This document shows positions 1-8,458 of a stretch of DNA of 64,000 nucleotides, piece after piece. The translations under genes and the position numbers were made by a program. The stretch is from a virus. The stretch spans positions 28,495 to 92,494 of IMG/VR virus record IMGVR_UViG_3300042892_002240. The stretch is one strand, 5' to 3'. How positions within the stretch are numbered: position 1 is the first letter of the stretch; every line of letters starts with the position of its first letter. Below the pieces are notes generated by a model that saw only the letters and a program-made list of their open reading frames with translations, did no database searches and was not told the DNA's origin.

Positions 1-2
1 GC

Positions 3-1163
3 ACCGACTTTTTAAATATGAATACTGGAAACGCGGCTTTTCTTATGCCAAACCCAGTGCGTTTAATGTTTGCATCTTTGTTTATGCTAGACGGATTTGT
101 TACCGCAACTAATGTTGAATTCTTAAAGTTCAGCACTAAAATGGTGCCTGTAACTTGCAAAGTAAGCATTTCAATGATGGCTGTATACATTGGATTTGCA
201 AGAAAAGACACATTTTTAACTACACAATTTCAATCAGCAGCTGATGCTGAAAATGAAGCAAGACGAGCCGATGAAGCAGGGAGTAGGGAACTTCTTGAAG
301 CTTTAAACATCACAGGTAAGTCTGTTACGTGGGGGTTTAACTGGGAGTTTACCAAAGGGATGGCGAACGACGGAACACTAAGTGGTCAAACAGATGTTGA
401 CAATTTTGAAGTATTTCCCGCTAATCCTAATGATATTAACAACGGTAACCCTTTAACGGTTGGCCTTGCTGTAAAAACAAAACCATCAAAATACGTTAAT
501 ACTAATAACAACGCCCCCGAAGAACTTAATGAAAACTTTGTTTTTAGATTTGATAAAGTTAAACCTAAAAGGGGCAGCGGACGAGACACTGATGAAATTT
601 TAAGATTATACGAAGAAGACGCTCAATTTACTGTATCTTATAATTGGTCGTGCAGAATATATGGAGACCCAACACGAAACTCTACTAATGGTGGGTGGTT
701 AAACACAACAGATCCTAACCGTATTATAATAGCCGCAACTGAAGAACAATCTTGGATTAATAAACGTTTTTCTGACAGTGTTTCTAGGGCGCTTGATGAC
801 AACAATGATTGTGTGTTGCTTGGATTATACCAAGGTTCTAAAAGTGCTTCAAGCAAAAGCGAGTGGGGTGCGGGAACAAGTGGGGATAACCATGGTGACT
901 CTAACGCTCGTAGATTACTAATTCGTGGTAAGCGGGGAAAAGTAGCTGAATTAACAAATGGTGCTGCTTCTGCTAGACAAAACGCAAACGGATCCGGGTA
1001 CTACATAGTTGTTTGGCAACTTGAAATGACAGGGCTTGTTGCTGGATTGCGCCCTCACTCGAGGCCTGCCCCAGAACAACAATGTATCGTACAAATAAAA
1101 AACTCTAGCGAGAGATTATACATAAATTATAACAACTTAGATTGGACAGCTGGAGGTTCCTAA
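3..1163 (+). CDS. Baseplate/tail-tube-like protein, 5' truncated
   Basis: The frame is open to the left edge of the window. The Met codon at 18 has no ribosome-binding site and the residues before it (TDFLN) read on smoothly, so I treat the gene as 5' partial. The visible N-terminal part has the pattern PNPVRLMF, then DGFVTATNVEF, then FSTKMVPVTCKVSI. This matches the core of contractile-injection-system tube-like proteins that sit just before a LysM gene in baseplate clusters (family knowledge). The remaining 300 residues are Asn/Asp-rich and not recognised. The stop lies 1 nt before the LysM gene, so the two are probably co-translated. A gp53/gp54-like baseplate role is an alternative. Confidence 0.6.
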   Translation, partial: TDFLNMNTGNAAFLMPNPVRLMFASLFMLDGFVTATNVEFLKFSTKMVPVTCKVSISMMAVYIGFARKDTFLTTQFQSAADAENEARRADEAGSRELLEALNITGKSVTWGFNWEFTKGMANDGTLSGQTDVDNFEVFPANPNDINNGNPLTVGLAVKTKPSKYVNTNNNAPEELNENFVFRFDKVKPKRGSGRDTDEILRLYEEDAQFTVSYNWSCRIYGDPTRNSTNGGWLNTTDPNRIIIAATEEQSWINKRFSDSVSRALDDNNDCVLLGLYQGSKSASSKSEWGAGTSGDNHGDSNARRLLIRGKRGKVAELTNGAASARQNANGSGYYIVVWQLEMTGLVAGLRPHSRPAPEQQCIVQIKNSSERLYINYNNLDWTAGGS

Positions 1164-1164
1164 T

Positions 1165-1407
1165 ATGGCTACATACACTAGTTCTAACCGATACAGATTG
1201 TCCGTAGCAAACACCACCGCTGATAGGGTTGCTTACACAACACGTAGCTACTACCAATACACTTCCAAACAAGGTGACACTTTTCAAATCATTGCTTCAA
1301 AAATCTTAAATGATGGTACACGCTATTGGGAAATTGCAGATTTTAATCCTCAAATTCAATGGCCGGATGTAATTCCTGCTGGAACAACCCTTCGGATACC
1401 TAGATGA
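1165..1407 (+). CDS. LysM-domain baseplate protein
   Basis: This 80-residue protein has a C-terminal LysM-like module (about residues 34-79): YTSKQGDTFQIIASKILNDG, then YWEIADFNPQI, then IPAGTTLRIPR. Small LysM proteins of contractile tails (P2 gpX, T4 gp53 relatives) connect tube, hub and baseplate and may touch peptidoglycan during assembly or injection. A GGAGG ribosome-binding site lies about 8 nt before the ATG, inside the end of the upstream gene. The stop overlaps the start of the hub gene by 4 nt (ATGA). Confidence 0.85.
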   Translation: MATYTSSNRYRLSVANTTADRVAYTTRSYYQYTSKQGDTFQIIASKILNDGTRYWEIADFNPQIQWPDVIPAGTTLRIPR

Positions 1408-2567
1408 TTATCCATAGTGGCAACCCACTTTCTCCAAAAACCTATATTGCTTTACATAATGTTGAAGTTGACTATCATTCAATCCAACAAGCAACTTTAG
1501 ACCTTTGTGTTAACAAACACGATATGGTTGTTTTAAAACTTGCAGGTATTCCTGCAAAATACATTACTGACTATATTGACGCACCAGTGAGATTAAATAT
1601 ATCTTCTGGGCCAGGTAGGTTTCAGGACTTTTGTGGACGTGTGTTGTACGTTGAACCCGAATCTGATAGCCGTGAGCCTCTTGTAAACAGAAGCCCTTTT
1701 CAAACAGTGCGTCTAGTTTGTTTTGGTGCATCAATGTCAATGATGGGCGCAAAAAGTAAACTTTGGGAAAATGTAAGTATTAAATCAATTGCTGAAGAGT
1801 TGTGTAATACCTATCGGTTTAGCCTTGATGTAATTGATGACAACTTCATTTTACCTAGACTTATGCAAAAAGGTGAGTCTGACTGGGCTTTTTTAATTCG
1901 CATATGTGAAAAATACGGGTATTCCGTTACTGTCCATGGGACTCACATGCACATCTGGGACCCTTTTAAAGCCATTGGGAGGCGCCCCTCATACGAAGAG
2001 TTAACTTCTGTTTCTGCAAAAATTGCTGCGGCTCCAGGAAACATCCTCAGTTTTAAAGGTACTTTTGGGTACGTAACTCCACAAGGTTACTCAACTAACT
2101 ACGAAGTTAGCTCGCTTGACAGTGATGGTGTTTCACAAACTGTTTCTAGCACTGCATTTTTAACGGGATCATGGTCTGGGGTTAACCACCCATCTAAATT
2201 TAACAACGTAGTTTTAGAGGCTGTACAGACAATTGCAGAGGCTGAAAAAATAGTTGGTGCAAAAGAACGACGCACATTCCCGTTTAATGCAAGTGTAGAG
2301 ATTAGCGCAGGTTCTGGAATTGTTCCCGGTGGAGTTGTTAAAGTAACTGGTTACAACTCACACTTTGACGGTTTGTGGTATGTTCGGGACGTAAAACATA
2401 CCATTGGTGGCTCTAGTTATTTTACAAAACTAGAAATTAGTAGAGACTTTAATACCTCTGAATCTTTTGTAGTACCCCCAACACAACTAGCACAAGCAGC
2501 CCCAGAGCCTGAGTTTGTTGCAGGAGAATGGCGCGCAAGTTCAGAAAGAGTAAATGCGTATGTATAA
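1404..2567 (+). CDS. Tail hub protein, gpD-like (late control D family)
   Basis: This 387-residue protein sits between a LysM gene and an OB-fold spike gene, the normal place of P2 gpD / T4 gp27-type hub proteins. Features typical of the family include an early IALHNVEVDYHSIQQ strand region, a central ICEKYGYSVTVHGTHMHIWD segment after WAFLIRI, and a C-terminal GIVPGGVVKVTGYNSHFDG followed by WYVRDVKHTIGG with a final LEISRDF. The hub trimer joins the tube to the spike. The gene starts with an ATGA overlap, and its end overlaps the next start by 14 nt. Confidence 0.8.
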   Translation: MIIHSGNPLSPKTYIALHNVEVDYHSIQQATLDLCVNKHDMVVLKLAGIPAKYITDYIDAPVRLNISSGPGRFQDFCGRVLYVEPESDSREPLVNRSPFQTVRLVCFGASMSMMGAKSKLWENVSIKSIAEELCNTYRFSLDVIDDNFILPRLMQKGESDWAFLIRICEKYGYSVTVHGTHMHIWDPFKAIGRRPSYEELTSVSAKIAAAPGNILSFKGTFGYVTPQGYSTNYEVSSLDSDGVSQTVSSTAFLTGSWSGVNHPSKFNNVVLEAVQTIAEAEKIVGAKERRTFPFNASVEISAGSGIVPGGVVKVTGYNSHFDGLWYVRDVKHTIGGSSYFTKLEISRDFNTSESFVVPPTQLAQAAPEPEFVAGEWRASSERVNAYV

Positions 2568-3318
2568 CGGGATGCAAATATATCGAGCAGTAGTAACTGC
2601 GTCGTCTTCAACTACTGGTTCTCTTTACGTTTCTATTCCATCAGTGCTTGGCACAAGCACAAGCATCGCTGTATCTACTATTGGCCGAGCAGCAGTATCT
2701 GGTGTATGGGCTGTTCCTAATGTTGGGGAACAAGTCCTTGTAGCAGTAGAAGACGACAAGTTTTCTAATGTGTTTTTGTTGTACCCAGTTGAGCCTCCAG
2801 TAATCGCAGTTGAGCCTCCAGTAATCGCAGATGCGTCTGTTACTACAGATAAATTAGCCAATGCGTCTGTTACTACAGATAAATTAGCCGATGATTCAGT
2901 AGTAAACGAAAACCTTGACATGTACCGCATGAGAGTTAGGCGGGTAACCCCACAAACTGTAGGCCCTTTATCAACTGGTCTTATTGAATTTGACACTTTA
3001 GATTTTGAAAAATACAATAATAACTCATGGATTGGGGGGCTTCCAAGTCAGGCAATTTTTCCCCAATCTGGATTATACGCAATTAGTGTAACAATAACTA
3101 CAAGTGCTGCTGCTGGAACGCAAACCGCAATGCTTACAGTAGATAATTTTGTGTCTGCTACTCCGGTAACGTCTTTTGCGGGAGCTTTGTCAATAGTACT
3201 TACATGTAATATGTTTTTTTATGGCACAGAGGTACTTTCACTTAAAGTTGTTAATTCAAACAGCAGTTTGAGCAGATCATACACAGCAATGTTATCAATG
3301 ATATTACTAACGGAGTAA
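2554..3318 (+). CDS. Baseplate spike, gpV-like OB fold with fibre-like C-terminus
   Basis: The N-terminal 75 residues (VTASSSTTGSLYVSIPSVLG ... VGEQVLVAVEDD) look like the OB fold of P2 gpV / T4 gp5 spikes. After it come two tandem duplications: VEPPVIA twice, then (D/N)ASVTTDKLA twice. The SVTTDKLA type of repeat is common in phage fibre connectors. The last 120 residues contain alternating Val/Thr strands and resemble a small fibre head rather than a metal-binding spike tip. Possible starts are ATG 2554, 2560 and 2572; 2554 is kept because an AAAGAG stretch lies upstream. A spike carrying a fibre-like domain is unusual. Confidence 0.65.
   Translation: MRMYNGMQIYRAVVTASSSTTGSLYVSIPSVLGTSTSIAVSTIGRAAVSGVWAVPNVGEQVLVAVEDDKFSNVFLLYPVEPPVIAVEPPVIADASVTTDKLANASVTTDKLADDSVVNENLDMYRMRVRRVTPQTVGPLSTGLIEFDTLDFEKYNNNSWIGGLPSQAIFPQSGLYAISVTITTSAAAGTQTAMLTVDNFVSATPVTSFAGALSIVLTCNMFFYGTEVLSLKVVNSNSSLSRSYTAMLSMILLTE
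2788..2889 (+). repeat. Two adjacent in-frame tandem duplications in the spike gene
   Basis: A 21-bp unit beginning GTTGAGCCTCC occurs twice without mismatch (2788-2808 and 2809-2829). It is followed directly by a 30-bp unit containing GCGTCTGTTACTACAG, repeated with one difference (2830-2859 and 2860-2889). Both units are multiples of 3, so they lengthen the linker between the OB fold and the C-terminal domain. Confidence 0.95.
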
Positions 3319-3320
3319 CT

Positions 3321-3731
3321 ATGAAAGCTATTAAAATTCCATTTCAATTTAGCGGTGGTAAGACTGCTACAACTTCATCTATGTCTGTGGCTACAGAGCA
3401 GAAAATTGTAAACGTTCTTGTGACCCAAAAGTATGAACGTGTTATGCGCCACAAATACGGCTTTGGTATCCAAACTTTACTATTTGATGTAATAGATGAA
3501 ATTGAGCTTACAGACCATATTGTAGAAGCAAAGCTAGATATCCAAGCGGCAGTTAGTGATGTATCTATCCTTGATGTAAAGCTTGCCCCAACAAACTCTA
3601 TAGCGGCTTTTGGGTCACCAGAGACTACACTAGGTATAACAGTAGTTTACAAACTACCTTTAGGTTCCCCTCAATTAGTAAAGTTTGATGTAGTTTCCCC
3701 AACGAATCTTACTGAAGATTCATTTATTTAG
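3321..3731 (+). CDS. Baseplate wedge protein, gp25/gpW-like
   Basis: This 136-residue protein has the gp25-type arrangement: a short N-terminal strand region, a TEQKIVNVLVTQKYERVMRH helix that corresponds to the family core, KYGFGIQTLLFD, and a C-terminal strand with VKLAP and VVYKLPLG. gp25-like proteins link the baseplate wedge to the first sheath ring. Length and place, directly before the gpJ-like gene, are as expected. An AACGGAGTAACT ribosome-binding site precedes the ATG. Confidence 0.82.
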   Translation: MKAIKIPFQFSGGKTATTSSMSVATEQKIVNVLVTQKYERVMRHKYGFGIQTLLFDVIDEIELTDHIVEAKLDIQAAVSDVSILDVKLAPTNSIAAFGSPETTLGITVVYKLPLGSPQLVKFDVVSPTNLTEDSFI

Positions 3732-3740
3732 GAGTAAGAA

Positions 3741-5186
3741 ATGGCACTTGAAAGACCAGGGTTTGACTTTGCAAGCCGAGATTATTCAAATATTCGTAGA
3801 GACCTTTTAGCCCGAGCTGAAAGGACTGTACCGGAATGGACGGACAGAGACCCGTCTGACTTTTCTATGGTCCTAGTTGACATGTGGGCATACATGGGGG
3901 ACATCCTCCATTACTACATTGACCGTGCTGCGGGAGAATCTTTTCTAGACACGGCTACTCAAAGAGAAAGTGTATTGGCCTTAGCTAACCTTTTTGATTA
4001 CAAACCACGCAATAGGACTGCAGCAAGAGCAACAGTTTACGTATCAAACTCAACTTCCTCGTCAGTTCCTATTGTTATCCCTGCTGAAACTGTGTTTTCT
4101 GGTTCTTTTAATAACACACTATACAATTTTTACTCAGAAAATGAAGTATCGGTTGCTGGTGGTGGAACAGTTGCGGTTACTGTAAAAGAAGGATCTATTA
4201 TATCTGCAGAACAATTAACTACCTCTGCATCTGGTCAGATTGGGCAAAGGTATTCTCTTTCAAAAACAAATGTTATTCCAAATACTGTTCAGGTATCAGT
4301 AGACGAAGATGGTACTTCATATATAAACTGGACAAGGGTTGAAGACACCAACGTTGTCGCTTCTGGTGTTAACGCCTACGCTGTTTATGTAAACTCAGCA
4401 AATACAACTGAAGTTGTTTTTGGCAACAGATTGAGTGGTCGTATTCCTCCAACTGGAGTAAAGATCCAAGCAAAGTACAAAATTACCAGTGGTTATTCTG
4501 GAAATGTTGGAACAAACTCAATTACTTCTATTAGGACTGCCATTTCTGGATTGTCGGTAGCTTCATCAACTTCTGCAGTTGGTGGGACTGACGGAGAAAC
4601 AGTTGCGTCATTAAAAACGTCTATTAAATCAATTATCAAATCTCAAGATCGTGCAGTAACTTTAGGCGACTTTGTTAATAGAGCTTTGTTGGTTGATGGT
4701 GTGTACAAAGCAGTATGTCAATTTGCCCCAAATGCTGGAGGTGGAAGTGTAACTGTTTATGCAATCCCCTACATTGCTGACTTCACTTCAGCTTCTGCAG
4801 GTTCCTACGCATTAGAAACTGACACAAAGACAAGCATTAACACATCATTGCAAGCGGTGGCTACCTTGGGCGTAACAGTTACTACTGCAGCTTCTGTTAC
4901 ATTTGTTCCTAAATCAATTTCTGCATCAGTAACAATTAACAATTCATATGTGCAATCATCAGTTGTTACCGCTGTTACTGCTGCTTTAACTGACTTGTTT
5001 GAATTAGACAGCTTAGATTTTGGTGAAGCACTAAACCTTGGTGTTGTGTACAAAACAATTCATGGAATTGAAGGAGTTGAGTACTCAACTGTTGCACTCA
5101 CTGGTAGTGATCCTACCAATATTCAATTTATGAAAAAAGGAAGTATTACAATTGTGCCTACTGGAGGAATTACTAGTTCGTCATGA
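3741..5186 (+). CDS. Baseplate J-like wedge protein
   Basis: This 481-residue protein matches the baseplate J family (P2 gpJ, T4 gp6). The N-terminus has the typical RPGFDFASRDYSNIRRDLL followed by TDRDPSDFSMVLVDMWAY and DILHYYIDRAAGESFLDTA. The centre has GNRLSGRIPP and a GYSGNVGTNSI strand. The C-terminal half has SQDRAVTLGDFVNRAL and a final domain with GEALNLGVVYKTIHGI. It forms the wedge dimer that triggers sheath contraction. GGAGTAAGA precedes the ATG. Its end overlaps the gpI-like gene by 4 nt. Confidence 0.9.
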   Translation: MALERPGFDFASRDYSNIRRDLLARAERTVPEWTDRDPSDFSMVLVDMWAYMGDILHYYIDRAAGESFLDTATQRESVLALANLFDYKPRNRTAARATVYVSNSTSSSVPIVIPAETVFSGSFNNTLYNFYSENEVSVAGGGTVAVTVKEGSIISAEQLTTSASGQIGQRYSLSKTNVIPNTVQVSVDEDGTSYINWTRVEDTNVVASGVNAYAVYVNSANTTEVVFGNRLSGRIPPTGVKIQAKYKITSGYSGNVGTNSITSIRTAISGLSVASSTSAVGGTDGETVASLKTSIKSIIKSQDRAVTLGDFVNRALLVDGVYKAVCQFAPNAGGGSVTVYAIPYIADFTSASAGSYALETDTKTSINTSLQAVATLGVTVTTAASVTFVPKSISASVTINNSYVQSSVVTAVTAALTDLFELDSLDFGEALNLGVVYKTIHGIEGVEYSTVALTGSDPTNIQFMKKGSITIVPTGGITSSS

Positions 5187-6919
5187 CACGTAAATCTTTT
5201 ACTCTTAGAAATATTAACTCTCCTTATGGTTCTTATTTAGCGTATCCATCAAATGGTGCTTCAGCACCTGGAATGGCCGCTAGGGCAGATGATGACACTC
5301 GTCTCCGTTCTGACGATATCCAGTTAGCACCAGTCCTCACATCTAACTTAATTCCAGGAACACCTGGTTCTTTGGTTGGCTTTTTTGGTGCTGAAGTAAC
5401 AGACTACACAAGCATTAACCTATCTTGGGCAGCACCCCTTGTTGAAACAATACCATCGTCAATCCCTGCTGCTACAAGAGTAATTATTGTTTATTCTGCT
5501 TTTGGAGAACCCCCAACTATTAGTGATGGGAACATCCTTGTAGACACTAACAACACAACCACGTACACTCATACTGTTCCTGAAGGGGTGTGGGCCTATT
5601 ACACCATATTTGTAAAATATGAGTCTATTGCTGGTGGAGCATTTTATGAAGCTGCTGAATCTTTGTCTGTTTTAGTACCTAAAAACTATGGTAGTTCTAG
5701 TGGCTTGTATTCAAAAATACCTTTGTATTACAGAATTTTAGATGGCGACATGGACTTTGGTGATGGGGGCCCCCTTAACAAGTACCTTTCAACTATTGGT
5801 TGGGACATTGACAAAGTAAGAACTGAAATTGATTATTTAATGACTTTTAAAGACCCGCAAATTGCGGATGGCCAAGCATTGGACTACTTAGCAAAAGACT
5901 TTGGAGTTAATTTAGAAAGTCGTGAATTAGGTGCTTATCGCCTTAGAAATATCCTAGGTAGCATTGGCACACTCCGCAGATCAATTGGAACTGTTTCCGG
6001 AATTGAAACGTTTATGACTGCTTTAACCGGCTCTAACGTAACAGTTGATACTGTAAACAAAGTTATAAAAGTGCACGCTCAAAGAATTAACTTAATTAAA
6101 GACCCAAACATATATTTTGGCCTTGACAGTGTTTTTGACATGGGTTCACCTGCAGGTGCATTTACAACGTCATATGACGCTGGATTTTATGACACTACGT
6201 CATACCCTGCTTCAGCAACCTTTGATGGTGGTTCTGCGTCAGCTACTGGTTCTGTTGGGACTAACCCAAACGCAAAATGGACAATAGCTTATGGAACAAC
6301 AACTTCGTTGTTGTTAACTACAAACGACGATGTAAAAGTTAGCTATGGGGACACTTTCTATTTTTCTGTACAAGATTCATCAACCGTAAGTGCACAAGCA
6401 GCTATTACAAAAGTTGGGCTATACACCTCTGGTGCTGTTGTGGTTGTTGAAGACTCTGCACCAAAAACTATTGGTAGTACAAAATATTGGAAGTTTGTAA
6501 TTCCAAGTTCTGTTTCTGCTAACACCCCTGTTTTTCTAGGTATTACTTATCAAAACGCTTTAATTACTGACCCTGCGACGGCATTTAGAAGAATGCTGCT
6601 TGAAAGATTTATTAATGGGCAGTACTTTGATGGTGACACAGTTTTAGGTGGGTGGCTTGTAGGTGCGTCATCTAACGTGTCTGATTACCGCTGGTATGAC
6701 TCGGCCAGACCAGACGCAACTCAAGACACTTTAAGAAACAACTCTTTTTCTGTGTACAACGCCAACTACCAAAAAACTAAGGTAGTAGCAAACAGACTTC
6801 TAATGGATATACTCCCAATTACACAACTTAGTACTAGCGCAACCCAATATAGTAATCAAGCTAGTATCCCAAGCCCTTTGTGGTCAATTAGGTTTAACTA
6901 TGTTCCAGGAGACACATGA
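5183..6919 (+). CDS. Tail protein I-like baseplate/fibre adaptor
   Basis: This 578-residue protein follows gpJ, as gpI does in P2-like tails. Residues about 55-160 resemble a fibronectin-III-like insertion (INLSWAAPLVETIP ... WAYYTIFVKYES). Residues about 175-290 carry the tail-protein-I core: YYRILDGDMDFG, then a helical DPQIADGQALDYLAKDFGV and YRLRNILGSIGTLRRSIGT, followed by GIETFMTALTGS. The C-terminal half is strand-rich and probably links to fibres. The ATG overlaps the upstream stop (ATGA). The length is well above P2 gpI because of the two added regions. Confidence 0.75.
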   Translation: MTRKSFTLRNINSPYGSYLAYPSNGASAPGMAARADDDTRLRSDDIQLAPVLTSNLIPGTPGSLVGFFGAEVTDYTSINLSWAAPLVETIPSSIPAATRVIIVYSAFGEPPTISDGNILVDTNNTTTYTHTVPEGVWAYYTIFVKYESIAGGAFYEAAESLSVLVPKNYGSSSGLYSKIPLYYRILDGDMDFGDGGPLNKYLSTIGWDIDKVRTEIDYLMTFKDPQIADGQALDYLAKDFGVNLESRELGAYRLRNILGSIGTLRRSIGTVSGIETFMTALTGSNVTVDTVNKVIKVHAQRINLIKDPNIYFGLDSVFDMGSPAGAFTTSYDAGFYDTTSYPASATFDGGSASATGSVGTNPNAKWTIAYGTTTSLLLTTNDDVKVSYGDTFYFSVQDSSTVSAQAAITKVGLYTSGAVVVVEDSAPKTIGSTKYWKFVIPSSVSANTPVFLGITYQNALITDPATAFRRMLLERFINGQYFDGDTVLGGWLVGASSNVSDYRWYDSARPDATQDTLRNNSFSVYNANYQKTKVVANRLLMDILPITQLSTSATQYSNQASIPSPLWSIRFNYVPGDT

Positions 6920-7170
6920 ACTACATAATTAGTGCATTAGCTGTTTACAAGCTGCTTCAAGTAATTGACTCTTTACTACCAAGAGAACCAATGCCATGGG
7001 TTAAAAACATTGCTGGGGTTATTCTTGGGTATGCGGCAGCATTGATAGTTGACATTGACAAGTGGTATGTGGCCGGGTTGGTAGTTGCCACTATTGCTGG
7101 TAGCGTCCAGTTAGTATTGAGGTTAACAACACTGTTGGGCGACTCAATAGAAAGAAAAACCCTACGTTAA
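6916..7170 (+). CDS. Small membrane protein, holin-like
   Basis: This 84-residue protein has two or three hydrophobic segments: IISALAVYKLLQVIDSLL, then IAGVILGYAAALIVDI, then VAGLVVATIAGSVQLVL. It ends in a basic ERKTLR tail. Size and topology fit a holin or other phage membrane protein placed after tail genes, but no endolysin sits beside it. Co-translation with the upstream gene is suggested by the 4-nt ATGA overlap. Confidence 0.5.
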   Translation: MNYIISALAVYKLLQVIDSLLPREPMPWVKNIAGVILGYAAALIVDIDKWYVAGLVVATIAGSVQLVLRLTTLLGDSIERKTLR

Positions 7171-7180
7171 GGAGAACCAC

Positions 7181-7909
7181 TTGAAAGAGTTTTACGGAAT
7201 TGTTGGTGCTGGATCTGCGCCAAAGAAAGTAATTGATGCCGCATTAAATGATATTGGCACTCAATCGTCATTTATTATTCCGTGGTACGGAAGCATGTCT
7301 AAAGGTTTAGAAGTTGTGTACGACTGGGTTCTTGACAATGACGTGTCTTTTATTATCGCTGCTTTAGAGGGTGTTAAAAAAGTTCCTAAATCTCTAGCTG
7401 AAAAAGCAGGAGGTATTGTGAATGTTGAAGATGTAAATGACTACATTCTGTGGGACCTTAAAGGTAAAGAAGTTCCTGGTATGTCATTAGTTCTTTGGGA
7501 TGAAGAAGATGAACCTTCATCAACGCGACTTGCAGCAATGTCAATTGGTATGCAATTGCCAACCCTTGAACTTACAAATGGCCTTGTTCCTATTATGCTG
7601 GATGACTCACCAGATGTGCAGGTTGTTGTAAGTGATGAGTTGCCAGACATTGATGAAGCTGCATATGACAGAGAAACCCTTGAAATCATGCCAACTGCGT
7701 TAGTTAAGCGAATGGCAAAAGATAAAGGGTTTGAACCTAAATCAAAAGAAGAAGCAGTAGAAATGCTTTCGCCTACAAAAGAAGATGAGAAAGTCATTGG
7801 TTCTATTATCTTCCTAATGAACGACGGTTCAGAAATTGGGTTTAATGGCACTGAAGCAATCCTTAAAGAAATGTTTAAGATTGTGGCCAAGCATTCTGTG
7901 CAATGGTAA
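7181..7909 (+). CDS. Conserved-looking protein of unknown function
   Basis: The start is TTG, chosen because AAGGAGAACCAC precedes it at good spacing. The 242-residue protein begins with a compact alpha/beta region (MKEFYGIVGAGSAPKKVIDA, IPWYGSMSKG, FIIAALEG). A very acidic, Pro-containing linker around residues 100-160 follows, then a C-terminal small domain ending MNDGSEIGFNGTEAILKEMF. The N-terminal pattern could be a nucleotide-binding or modification-sensing fold, but I do not recognise a family. It is the last gene of the rightward tail operon. Confidence 0.6.
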   Translation: MKEFYGIVGAGSAPKKVIDAALNDIGTQSSFIIPWYGSMSKGLEVVYDWVLDNDVSFIIAALEGVKKVPKSLAEKAGGIVNVEDVNDYILWDLKGKEVPGMSLVLWDEEDEPSSTRLAAMSIGMQLPTLELTNGLVPIMLDDSPDVQVVVSDELPDIDEAAYDRETLEIMPTALVKRMAKDKGFEPKSKEEAVEMLSPTKEDEKVIGSIIFLMNDGSEIGFNGTEAILKEMFKIVAKHSVQW

Positions 7910-7930
7910 ACCTACTTACATAAAAGAAAA

Positions 7931-7952
7931 GGCCCCCTTGCGGGGGCTTTTT
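7931..7952. terminator. Bidirectional intrinsic terminator
   Basis: A G+C-rich hairpin (GCCCCC, loop TTGC, GGGGGC) is followed by TTTTT on the + strand. It is preceded by AAAAGAAAA, which becomes a U-run on the - strand. It sits between the end of the tail operon (7909) and the end of the leftward Dps operon (7987), so it can serve both. Confidence 0.92.
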
Positions 7953-7986
7953 CATTTCTAGTGATAACTACCACTAGTTAGTGAGT

Positions 7987-8103
7987 TCACTTCTTCTTAG
8001 CAACTGCCTTTTTCTTTGCAGGAGCCGCCTTCTTCTTAGCGGGGCCCTTGCCAAAGCCGGGATCCTTCTTATCTTTCAAACCACATCCACATGCTGTGCA
8101 CAT
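7987..8103 (-). CDS. Small Lys/Ala/Pro-rich basic protein with CxxCxC start
   Basis: This 38-residue protein is MCTACGCG followed by a Lys-rich tail of (A/P)AKKK units. A GGGAGG ribosome-binding site lies 8-10 nt before the ATG. The AKKK tail resembles histone-H1-like nucleoid proteins, which suggests nucleic-acid binding. The N-terminal Cys cluster could bind a metal. It is the last gene of a leftward group with a Dps-like protein. The function is inferred from composition only. Confidence 0.6.
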   Translation of the reverse strand: MCTACGCGLKDKKDPGFGKGPAKKKAAPAKKKAVAKKK

Positions 8104-8104
8104 A

Positions 8105-8149
8105 TTATTTACCTCCCTTCCTATATTTGCTTGTCTTTTTAGCAGCCAT
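8105..8149 (-). CDS. Possible 14-residue basic leader peptide
   Basis: The ATG overlaps the stop of the upstream gene (TGATG), and the reading frame encodes MAAKKTSKYRKGGK. No independent ribosome-binding site is visible, so it would rely on re-initiation. Its last codons hold the GGGAGG used by the next gene. It may simply couple translation of the two neighbours, or be chance. Confidence 0.3.
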   Translation of the reverse strand: MAAKKTSKYRKGGK

Positions 8150-8448
8150 CAGCAGTCCCAAGCACGAAGAGATTTGTTAATACGAGAATCTGGGTCATTA
8201 GCTGTCTTGGCTGAAGTATTCTTCTTCTTCATACCTTCCATACGTGCACAAAAAGACTCACGACGTGCTGCTGACTTTTCAGACTTAGCTGCTTGTTCTT
8301 TTTTCACCGGAGGCTTGAGGTTGCTGCCCGGGTTTGCCTTTTCATAAGACTTGCGTCCCTTTTCATTAAGACCACCCTTAGGGTCCTTGCCTTCGGCACG
8401 AGACCAAGCGGCTGTCTTTTTTGCTGGGGCTTTTTTCTTTGCTGCCAT
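8149..8448 (-). CDS. DUF6321-like small basic protein
   Basis: The start is taken at 8448 because AAAGGAG sits before this ATG; an ORF extension upstream has none. The 99-residue product begins with a Lys/Ala-rich MAAKKKAPAKK segment. It then shows KGGLNEKGRKSYEKANPGSN, LKPPV, RRESFCARMEGMK and DPDSRINKSLRAWDC. The KGGL...LKPPV...SFCARM pattern is the signature I associate with phage DUF6321 proteins, whose role is unknown. The basic start suggests nucleic-acid contact. Confidence 0.7.
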   Translation of the reverse strand: MAAKKKAPAKKTAAWSRAEGKDPKGGLNEKGRKSYEKANPGSNLKPPVKKEQAAKSEKSAARRESFCARMEGMKKKNTSAKTANDPDSRINKSLRAWDC

Positions 8449-8458
8449 ATTGGCTCCT

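Noticed and set aside
18-1163. ATG 18 as true start of the first gene
   Set aside because: No ribosome-binding site, and the frame is open to the window edge with core-domain text right after it.
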